A stretch of 7,409 nt of DNA, taken from assembly GCA_029857875.1 (NCBI GenBank), contig JAOUGB010000103.1, forward strand, positions 1-7,409, written 5' to 3'. Positions 1 through 4,706 of the stretch are shown in pieces (the first letter of the stretch is position 1; each line of letters starts with the position of its first letter). Under the pieces are notes generated by a model. It had not been told where the DNA came from and made no database searches. It saw only the letters and a list, made by a program, of their open reading frames with translations. The position numbers were made by a program, and so were the translations under genes. Source of the DNA: Desulfobacteraceae bacterium. Its GTDB lineage: Bacteria > Desulfobacterota > Desulfobacteria > Desulfobacterales > UBA11574.

Positions 1-1516
1 CATCGTTGTTTTTTGCAATATCGGCGACGTATTTGATCATTCGTATAATCGCAGGGTTAAGCGGTTGATAGAGATGTGCAACCTGTCTGTTGACTCTGTC
101 AACCGCCAGCGAATACTGGATAAGGTCATTGGTTCCAATACTAAAAAAGTCAACATCCCTTGCCATCACATCTGCCATAATTGCGGCTGAAGGTACTTCT
201 ATCATTATTCCGACTTCTATATTGTCATTAAAAAGTATACCTTCTTTATCCAGAGAATCGGCTGCTTTGTTTAATATCTTTTTCGCTGCAAGGACTTCAT
301 CATGGCATGATATCATGGGGAGAAGAATTCTAACAGGACCGAATGCAGAGGCCCTTAATATGGCTCGGAGTTGTGTTTTGAAAACATCCGGGTTTTTTAA
401 ACAGTACCGTATACCTCGAAGGCCCAAAACAGGATTCTTTTCATCCGAATTTGAGGCATAAGAAACCGCTTTATCACCACTGATATCTAATGTTCGAATA
501 GTAACGGGATTAGGCGCCATCACTTCGACGACATCCTTATAATTGTCGAACAGATCATGTTCATTCGGGAAATCGAGCTGGCTAAGATATTGAAATTCCG
601 TTCGATAAAGCCCGATTCCATCCCCGCCATAGTTTATTACTGATACAACTTCTTCAGGGAGCTCGATATTACCCATAACTTCCAGTTTGATACCATCGGT
701 TGTTTTGGCTGGGAGATGACTGCTTCGGGTAATTACAGCCTTATGTCTTTCGTAATTGGATTGCCGTTCTTCGAACTGAATAAGGGTTTTATCGGTGGGA
801 TGGACAATAACAATTCCCGCAGTTCCATCCACAATGATAATGTCATCGTTTTTTATTAAATGTGTCGCTTTTTCAAGACCCAAAACAGCCGGAATTTCAA
901 GTGATCGGGCGATGATTCCAGTGTGTGAAGTCTTTCCCCCGAGATCAGTTATAAGTCCTTTTATTTTTTCCAGCTGTATCTGACTCGTTTCTGCAGGAGA
1001 AAGGTCGACAGCCACAAGAATGACCCGTTTTCCAATAGCACCAATATCCAAAGTTTTTGCCCCAACCAGGTTTTGCATGATGCTTTCAGATATGTGGACT
1101 ATATCTGACATTCTACCCTGCAAATAAGGGTCAGGCATATTTCTGAACATATTTTTAACATTCGATACGACTTTTTTGAGGGCCCATTCAGCATTTACCA
1201 GTTCTTTTTCTATGGTTTCGATGACTTTGCCATAAAGCATCTTGTCTTTATACAAGACCTTGTGAGTTTCAAGTATATGGATATGATGTCGTAATTCTTC
1301 AGGGGTTGTTTCAATGATTTCTTGAAGCTTATCTTTGGCACGCTTTACGGCAGATTTAAACCGCTTGATCTCATTTTGTAAGTTTTCTTTAGTAATGAAG
1401 TATTTATCGACAACATCTACACCTTCTTTTCCGACCAGATATGCTTTGCCAATGCAGATACCCGGAGAGACATTGATACCGTGCAGTCGTATTTCACTTT
1501 TGTTGGTACTAAGCAT
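1..1516 (-). CDS. ptsI: PTS enzyme I (PEP-protein phosphotransferase), 3' end cut by window edge
   Basis: Enzyme I takes phosphate from phosphoenolpyruvate onto a histidine and passes it to HPr in the cytoplasm. Reading the minus strand from the ATG at 1516 gives 505 uninterrupted codons before the left edge; the family is usually about 575-590 residues. Visible motifs are the phosphohistidine loop [13 protein letters not shown] with the active His at 198, the PEP-binding Arg in TLDISGDK (Arg341 just before it), GLYRTEF (Arg305), [10 protein letters not shown], and [15 protein letters not shown] at 460-474. These sit at a constant +9 offset from E. coli enzyme I (His189, Arg296, Arg332), so the acid-base Cys (E. 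coli Cys502) should be near residue 511, just outside the window. TLDISGDK has Ser where Gly is usual. A GGAGAA Shine-Dalgarno (1526-1531) lies inside the end of the HPr gene, 6 bp upstream, implying co-transcription and probably translational coupling. The family call is very secure. Confidence 0.96.
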   Translation of the reverse strand, partial: MLSTNKSEIRLHGINVSPGICIGKAYLVGKEGVDVVDKYFITKENLQNEIKRFKSAVKRAKDKLQEIIETTPEELRHHIHILETHKVLYKDKMLYGKVIETIEKELVNAEWALKKVVSNVKNMFRNMPDPYLQGRMSDIVHISESIMQNLVGAKTLDIGAIGKRVILVAVDLSPAETSQIQLEKIKGLITDLGGKTSHTGIIARSLEIPAVLGLEKATHLIKNDDIIIVDGTAGIVIVHPTDKTLIQFEERQSNYERHKAVITRSSHLPAKTTDGIKLEVMGNIELPEEVVSVINYGGDGIGLYRTEFQYLSQLDFPNEHDLFDNYKDVVEVMAPNPVTIRTLDISGDKAVSYASNSDEKNPVLGLRGIRYCLKNPDVFKTQLRAILRASAFGPVRILLPMISCHDEVLAAKKILNKAADSLDKEGILFNDNIEVGIMIEVPSAAIMADVMARDVDFFSIGTNDLIQYSLAVDRVNRQVAHLYQPLNPAIIRMIKYVADIAKNND

Positions 1517-1522
1517 GTCTGA

Positions 1523-1807
1523 CTATTCTCCAAAACCACTTTCAATCAACTGAACCAGGTCGTTTAAAATCCCAAGATCAGATTGATCATCAATTTTTAA
1601 TGTAATTATTGATCCTTTTGGGCAGACCAGTGTAAGGATATCGATAATGCTCGAAGCATCCGCCTTTTTGCTGTCTTTAATAATCCACACCTTTGATTTT
1701 ACGTTTTGAACCAGTTGTGCTATTTTTGCTGCGGATCTGGCATGAAGCCCGAGATCGTTTGTTATGGTGACACGCCTTGAAAGTTCATTCGTTGAATTAT
1801 TCATCAT
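1523..1807 (-). CDS. ptsH: HPr family phosphocarrier protein
   Basis: HPr is the small cytoplasmic phosphocarrier that accepts phosphate from enzyme I. The 94-residue product has the active-site segment LGLHARSAAK with the phospho-acceptor His at 22, and DASSIIDILTL, where Ser53 aligns with the regulatory Ser46 of HPr proteins controlled by HPr kinase. Relative to the classical GxHARPA motif, the Pro after Arg is Ser (residue 25). The length is normal, with about seven extra N-terminal residues compared with B. subtilis HPr. Two consecutive ATG codons (1807 and 1804) are possible starts and neither has a good Shine-Dalgarno. The gene directly precedes ptsI on the same strand, and nothing precedes it on that strand for over 570 bp, so the pair probably has its own promoter in the divergent intergenic region. 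No EII component is in view. The role could be regulatory rather than sugar uptake. Confidence 0.94.
   Translation of the reverse strand: MMNNSTNELSRRVTITNDLGLHARSAAKIAQLVQNVKSKVWIIKDSKKADASSIIDILTLVCPKGSIITLKIDDQSDLGILNDLVQLIESGFGE
1526..1531 (-). promoter_or_regulatory. Shine-Dalgarno of ptsI inside the end of the HPr gene
   Basis: GGAGAA on the minus strand lies in the last codons of the HPr gene, 9 nt before the ptsI ATG at 1516. It supports this start for ptsI and ties ptsI translation to HPr translation. Confidence 0.75.
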
Positions 1808-1821
1808 TGGAAACTTAATTT

Positions 1822-1850
1822 GTGCCCGATATACATTTATGGATGGGCAC
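1822..1850. repeat. Inverted repeat GTGCCC-N17-GGGCAC near the HPr start
   Basis: Two perfect 6-bp arms (1822-1827 and 1845-1850), extendable to 8 with a T-G and a T-A pair, lie 14 bp upstream of the HPr start. It could be a 5'-leader hairpin, an operator or the edge of a dispersed repeat. There is no T-run, so it is not an intrinsic terminator. Confidence 0.45.
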
Positions 1851-1979
1851 GAGCTAAAGCCCCTCCCGACAGAAATGGACGCGTATTTTCACCAGAGATG
1901 TGCTGTTTGATATATGTGTAATACGATGCAGCGCACTAAGAAGCAAGGTCCGGTCTAAGGCTTGGGAGTTGCTTTCAGC

Positions 1980-2015
1980 CGTCATAACCTTAAGCGACTA
2001 TGACGAAGCCGGCTT
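1980..2015. repeat. Inverted repeat CGTCATA/TATGACG plus adjoining palindrome AAGCCGGCTT
   Basis: Perfect 7-bp arms at 1980-1986 and 1999-2005 enclose 12 nt. The right arm is followed at once by a perfect 10-bp palindrome (2006-2015), and an upstream AGCC at 1977-1980 offers alternative pairing with its GGCT. Such nested pairing fits a structured transcript or a mobile-repeat end. Function unknown. Confidence 0.4.
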
Positions 2016-2247
2016 GTAGTCTATTCATATATAAATTAACAGAATTTCAAAACGTTGGTCACGTTAGCAACTTCACACTTCTAACTCAAGTTTACCACCC
2101 GAATATGGTTAAAAAGTCTTTAACGTTACAGGCCAAAATAAATTTTTTAAGCTAAAAGAAGTCTTTGGAACAATAACGTACGGCACCAAAATTCAAAAGA
2201 GATAATCACCATAAGATTAATAAAAATTTTTATCAACCCCCATGATG

Positions 2248-2273
2248 TTTGTCAATCTGTAATCATTGACAAA
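2248..2273. promoter_or_regulatory. Perfect 9-bp inverted repeat, candidate operator upstream of the selenoprotein gene
   Basis: TTTGTCAAT (2248-2256) and ATTGACAAA (2265-2273) are perfect reverse complements with 8 nt between them, a typical geometry for a dimeric repressor or activator site. The right arm contains TTGACA (2266-2271), identical to a sigma-70 -35 box, although no good -10 lies at 16-18 bp. The site is 110 bp upstream of the selenoprotein start. No T-run follows on either strand, which argues against a terminator. The regulator is unknown. Confidence 0.45.
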
Positions 2274-2372
2274 GCTTTAAATTACTGTTAGGGCTTACTT
2301 TGAAGGTATTCTACAATAGCCTGATTTTTTAAGAAATATTTATTGTCCTATTTATGCATTAATTTTCTTGAT

Positions 2373-2379
2373 GAGGTGG
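2373..2379 (+). promoter_or_regulatory. Shine-Dalgarno of the selenoprotein gene
   Basis: GAGGTGG precedes the ATG at 2384, with the GAGG core 7 nt away. This is the best ribosome-binding site in the window after that of the LivH gene. It supports translation of a frame that otherwise seems to stop after 12 codons. Confidence 0.75.
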
Positions 2380-2383
2380 CCTC

Positions 2384-2611
2384 ATGGCGGATAAGATATT
2401 GATTTTTGGAAAGGATACCTGACCCTATACAAATCAGGCTCGTGAAGCTTTTGCCAAACAAGGTCAGGAAGTTAAATACATTAATGTTAAGGCTGATGCT
2501 GAGAAAATGAAGACCATGCTGAAATATTCCGATGGCATACGAAAGGTTCCGGTAATTGTGGAACAAGGCAATGTTACCATCGGGTTCAACGGCGGAACGT
2601 GAGGCGTTTAA
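2384..2611 (+). CDS. Glutaredoxin-like selenoprotein with two in-frame UGA (Sec) codons, Uxx-star type
   Basis: Read from the ATG at 2384, the frame meets TGA at 2420-2422 (codon 13) and 2600-2602 (codon 73) and ends at TAA 2609-2611, giving 75 residues if both TGAs are selenocysteine. The N-terminus MADKILIFGKDT-U-PYT is a beta strand plus the redox turn of glutaredoxins (CPYC/CPYT), with Sec replacing the nucleophilic Cys. The middle gives a helix, a second strand (EVKYINV) and the cis-Pro segment RKVPVIVEQG; the end NGGT-U-GV-stop has Sec three codons from the terminus. From memory this matches the NCBI family named Uxx-star glutaredoxin-like (seleno)protein. It probably acts as a cytoplasmic thiol/selenol oxidoreductase; the partner is unknown. 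Each TGA has a SECIS-like hairpin about 20 nt downstream. A good Shine-Dalgarno, coding before and after the first TGA with no frameshift, and both Sec sites in family positions argue against a pseudogene. Ordinary gene callers would miss it or call a shadow frame on the other strand. Confidence 0.88.
2430..2453 (+). promoter_or_regulatory. SECIS-like hairpin for Sec codon 13
   Basis: The arms AGGCT (2436-2440) and AGCTT (2446-2450, one G-U pair) enclose the 5-nt loop CGTGA. A lower stem CAA/TTG (2430-2432 with 2451-2453) leaves ATC bulged on the 5' side. The loop GU lies 20-21 nt after the TGA. Bacterial SECIS elements recruit SelB through a short hairpin with a G (often GU) in the apical loop about 16-37 nt downstream of UGA, so position and loop both fit. 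The stem is short and is constrained by coding. Confidence 0.68.
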
Positions 2612-2614
2612 GTA

Positions 2615-2633
2615 TATCGGCTGTATGTCGATA
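2615..2633 (+). promoter_or_regulatory. SECIS-like hairpin for Sec codon 73, in the 3' UTR
   Basis: A 7-bp stem (2615-2621 with 2627-2633, one G-U pair) carries the 5-nt loop TGTAT. The loop GU is 21-22 nt after the TGA at 2600-2602, almost the same spacing and loop pattern (xGUxx) as the first element. It lies wholly past the TAA stop, so this stem is not explained by protein coding, which strengthens the selenocysteine reading of the second TGA. Confidence 0.75.
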
Positions 2634-2664
2634 ATTTGAGACCTTTTTAAAATACCTTTTTTGC

Positions 2665-2779
2665 CCGATTTCTGTGCCCGCCTTGTGAAATGCCTGCCCA
2701 ATGAAATGCAACGCATATTTCATCGGGGCGTAGCCTATTTCTCTGGGGTCAGGCTTAAATTTTAACCCGCCTCAGGCGG
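2665..2779. repeat. Hairpin-rich spacer, possible dispersed repeat or REP-like cluster
   Basis: The non-coding DNA between the selenoprotein and LOG genes holds a direct repeat TGAAATGC (2686-2693 and 2702-2709). It also holds a bulged hairpin with ATGAAATGC (2701-2709) pairing to GCATATTTCAT (2713-2723) and extra CCC/GGG pairs outside, and a tight hairpin CCGCC-TCA-GGCGG (2767-2779). The segment GGGGTCAGGCTTAAATTTTAAC (2736 onward) resembles, from memory, motifs near REP-associated transposases. No transposase gene is present. It may act in transcription termination or mRNA stability, but no hairpin is followed by a T-run. Confidence 0.4.
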
Positions 2780-2815
2780 ATAAGATCCTAACACAGTTTT
2801 ATTGTATTGAATAAA

Positions 2816-3466
2816 ATGGAAAAACAGTTCATTGTTGATGATTTAAGTATCGGTGAAGCATGGCGGCTTTTCAAGATCATGGGAGAGTTTGTTGAAGGCT
2901 TCGATACGCTTAATGAAATAGGGCCTGCGGTGAGTTTCTTCGGATCTGCAAGAGTTAAACCTTCTGATTCAATCTATAAAAAAACTGAAAAACTGGCCAA
3001 GCTTTTTGTAGAAAACAACTTTGCCGTGATTACAGGTGGGGGGGGAGGCGTGATGGAAGCGGCCAACAAAGGTGCTGCAGAAGCAGGAGGCACCTCCGTC
3101 GGGCTGAATATTATTCTTCCCTTTGAGCAGAAACCGAATTCTTTTGCCAATGTTAAAATCGACTTCAAATACTTTTTTATTCGCAAAGTCATGTTTGTTA
3201 AATATGCTGCGGCATACATTATCCTGCCTGGCGGTTTCGGTACCCTGGATGAATTGTTTGAAGCCGTCACACTGGTTCAGACCCACCGCATAAAACCTTT
3301 CCCGTTGATTCTGGTCGGCTCGGACTACTGGGAAGGGCTCATTGATTGGATAAAAACAAAACTGCTTTCTGAAAAGCGGATATCTCCAGAAGATATTGAA
3401 ATTTTGCAGGTCATGGATGAGCCTGAAGAAATCGTCAAAGCCGTACAGAAGGTGATTATATTATAG
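2816..3466 (+). CDS. LOG family (TIGR00730-type) nucleotide-binding protein
   Basis: The protein has a Rossmann-like lysine-decarboxylase/LOG fold. The family marks are GGGGGVMEAANKGA around residues 73-86 and PGGFGTLDELFE around 139-150, the GGGxGxM and PGGxGTxxE motifs that form the nucleotide-monophosphate site. SFFGSAR near residues 41-47 is the usual first strand. Some LOG proteins release free cytokinin bases from nucleoside 5'-monophosphates; in bacteria the physiological substrate is often unknown, so a general phosphoribohydrolase role is inferred and lysine decarboxylase would be a misannotation. The 216 residues are full length. The start is uncertain: ATG at 2816 is chosen, but an in-frame TTG at 2807 would add three residues, and neither has a clear Shine-Dalgarno. 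The gene stands alone, about 200 bp after the selenoprotein and about 300 bp before a terminator. Confidence 0.9.
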   Translation: MEKQFIVDDLSIGEAWRLFKIMGEFVEGFDTLNEIGPAVSFFGSARVKPSDSIYKKTEKLAKLFVENNFAVITGGGGGVMEAANKGAAEAGGTSVGLNIILPFEQKPNSFANVKIDFKYFFIRKVMFVKYAAAYIILPGGFGTLDELFEAVTLVQTHRIKPFPLILVGSDYWEGLIDWIKTKLLSEKRISPEDIEILQVMDEPEEIVKAVQKVIIL

Positions 3467-3760
3467 TGAGTGCCTATCCATAAATGGCTATTTTGCCCAA
3501 TATCTTCGTTATGCTCAAAAATTAATCCTCGGAATATTAAACATATGCCTGTGGTTAATTTTCTCGCATGCCTCGATCTTGAACAAAATATCTCATTTCT
3601 GGACAGACACTATCGAGTGTTTTTTAGGGATTCAAGTTTAGAGATGTATCAGCCTGCCTTCCTTTTTTTGAATACGGATAAACAGCAAACGGGAATATTT
3701 CTACTTGATTAATAAAGAATATGATGTATGATCTGACTATAATAAATGAATGACATTCAG
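3467..3760. other. Non-coding stretch with a probable degenerate repeat element
   Basis: About 294 bp between the LOG stop and the terminator. An 80-codon GTG-started frame (3470-3712) crosses it, but it has no Shine-Dalgarno, no recognisable domain, an untypical residue make-up (many Phe, Leu, Cys, His) and runs straight through an inverted repeat, so I do not call it a gene. The stretch more likely holds a decayed, MITE-like dispersed repeat; copy number elsewhere cannot be judged here. Confidence 0.5.
3518..3562. repeat. Imperfect 20-bp inverted repeat
   Basis: The left arm 3518-3537 (starts AAAATTAA, ends ATAT) and right arm 3543-3562 (starts ATATG, ends TTAATTTT) match at 15 of 20 positions as reverse complements, with a 5-nt loop. 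The ends of the stem are perfect and the mismatches cluster in the middle, as in an ageing hairpin repeat. It is not followed by a T-run, and a better terminator lies 200 bp further on. Confidence 0.5.
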
Positions 3761-3785
3761 AAAAGAGGTTTTTGAGCCTCTTTTT
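3761..3785 (+). terminator. Intrinsic terminator-like hairpin upstream of the transporter operon
   Basis: AAAAGAGG (3761-3768) pairs perfectly with CCTCTTTT (3777-3784) around an 8-nt loop, and the 3' arm runs into a T5 tract. It would end transcripts from the LOG gene and insulate the Liv operon. The A-run on the 5' side makes the hairpin partly bidirectional. It lies 76 bp before the ABC ATPase start, so leader attenuation is an alternative. Confidence 0.72.
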
Positions 3786-3861
3786 AAGTTAAAGTCCACT
3801 TGTCGTCCACCCATTAGAAAGTCTGAAAAGAAAAAACTGATACATTTAAAGGTAAAGAATA

Positions 3862-4683
3862 TTGACAGAATCTAATAAACCCAAAGAACAGGACATTCTG
3901 ATGGAGTTAGAGGATGTCCATATGTTTTTCGGTAAGGTATGCGCTTTGGCCGGCGTTAGCCTGAAAGTAAGAAAAGGCGAGATTCATTCTGTCATCGGCC
4001 CCAACGGCGCCGGCAAGACGGTGATGATGAATATAATTAACGGCCTTTATTCCCCACAAAAAGGGAATATTTTTTATAAACAAAGAAAGATCAACACACT
4101 CAAGCCGTTTGAACGGGCTCAACTCGGTATTTCCAGAACATTTCAGAAAGTCGAAGTTTTCGGTGGTATGACGGTATTGGATAACATCCGTCTGGGCCGG
4201 CATATCCATATGAAATCGGGTATTTCCACCGGATCGATTTATTTTGGCAAAACCGCCCGTGAAGAGATTGAACACAGAAGTTTTATTGAAGAACAAATCA
4301 TTGATCTTCTGGAAATTGAACATATCCGGCATAAACCTGTGGGCATGTTGCCGTATGGACTGCAAAAGCGAGTGGAACTCGGCAGGGCACTGGCCCTTGA
4401 ACCGGAGCTTTTAATCCTGGATGAGCCGCTGGCCGGGCTTAATCTTGAAGAAGTCGAAGACATGGCACGGTTTGTTTTGGATATTAATGAAGAAGAGCGG
4501 TGGAAAGTCACCTGTATTCTGGTGGAGCATGATATGGGTGTGGTCATGGATTTATCCGACCGTGTCTTTGTTCTCAATTTTGGCAACATGATCATCGACG
4601 GAACTCCTGATGAAGTCCAAAATCACCCTGAAGTGATTAAGGCATACCTGGGTGAAGAGGATATGTATGCAACCAGGAGATAG
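3862..4683 (+). CDS. livG: Branched-chain (LivG-type) ABC transporter ATP-binding protein
   Basis: This is the cytoplasmic ATPase subunit of a HAAT-type ABC importer. In the 273 residues I see Walker A GPNGAGKT (46-53), Q-loop SRTFQ (Gln95), a LivG-type signature LPYGLQKRVEL (163-173), Walker B LLILDEP (Asp187, Glu188), D-loop AGLN, H-loop VEHD (His223), and the C-terminal AYLGEE tail of LivG proteins. Walker A is followed by Val where Thr or Ser is usual, and the signature has Leu where LivG normally has Gln. The TTG start at 3862 is preferred because AAAGG sits 9 nt upstream; an ATG at 3901 with AGGA 7 nt upstream would remove 13 poorly conserved residues and is also possible. It is first of an operon-like run with an acyl-CoA ligase (23 bp downstream) and a LivH permease, so the transported substrate is probably a carboxylic acid rather than an amino acid (inference). 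Confidence 0.92.
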   Translation: MTESNKPKEQDILMELEDVHMFFGKVCALAGVSLKVRKGEIHSVIGPNGAGKTVMMNIINGLYSPQKGNIFYKQRKINTLKPFERAQLGISRTFQKVEVFGGMTVLDNIRLGRHIHMKSGISTGSIYFGKTAREEIEHRSFIEEQIIDLLEIEHIRHKPVGMLPYGLQKRVELGRALALEPELLILDEPLAGLNLEEVEDMARFVLDINEEERWKVTCILVEHDMGVVMDLSDRVFVLNFGNMIIDGTPDEVQNHPEVIKAYLGEEDMYATRR

Positions 4684-4706
4684 AACAGTCCAGAAGAAAA
4701 TATAGC

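Larger units (their letters stand above)
1808..2383. other. Divergent intergenic region between HPr and the selenoprotein gene
   Basis: 576 bp with no credible reading frame on either strand and no tRNA-like fold that I can see. It should hold the promoters of both divergent genes, but no convincing -35/-10 pair stands out. It does hold several inverted repeats: GTGCCC/GGGCAC at 1822-1850, CGTCATA/TATGACG at 1980-2005, the 10-bp palindrome AAGCCGGCTT at 2006-2015, GTTAAA/TTTAAC at 2108-2124, and TTTGTCAAT/ATTGACAAA at 2248-2273. The left half (about 1820-2020) is more GC-rich and structured than the AT-rich right half. It could be a repeat element or an unannotated structured RNA; nothing here proves either. 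Confidence 0.6.

Noticed and set aside
90..461. Plus-strand 123-codon frame opposite ptsI
   Set aside because: The minus strand encodes unmistakable enzyme I motifs across this span.
2266..2317. Sigma-70 promoter built from TTGACA (2266-2271) and TACAAT (2312-2317)
   Set aside because: The hexamers are good but 40 bp apart, far from the 16-18 bp needed; no -10 lies at the right distance from TTGACA.
1808..2383. tRNA or 6S RNA in the divergent region
   Set aside because: No cloverleaf with an acceptor stem and T-loop is seen, and the pairing does not resemble the long interrupted 6S hairpin.
2384..2422. Reading the glutaredoxin-like gene as a pseudogene stopped by TGA at codon 13
   Set aside because: The frame continues with no shift into a conserved fold, TGA is exactly at the catalytic Cys position, the second TGA is exactly Sec-X-X-stop, and both have SECIS-like hairpins at matching distance.
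2348..2716. Minus-strand frame of 122 codons opposite the selenoprotein gene
   Set aside because: No recognisable domain and no Shine-Dalgarno. The plus strand has a clear glutaredoxin-like fold with a good ribosome-binding site, so this is a shadow frame.
3470..3712. Plus-strand 80-codon frame with GTG start after the LOG gene
   Set aside because: No domain, no ribosome-binding site, odd composition, and it crosses an inverted repeat; best seen as chance.
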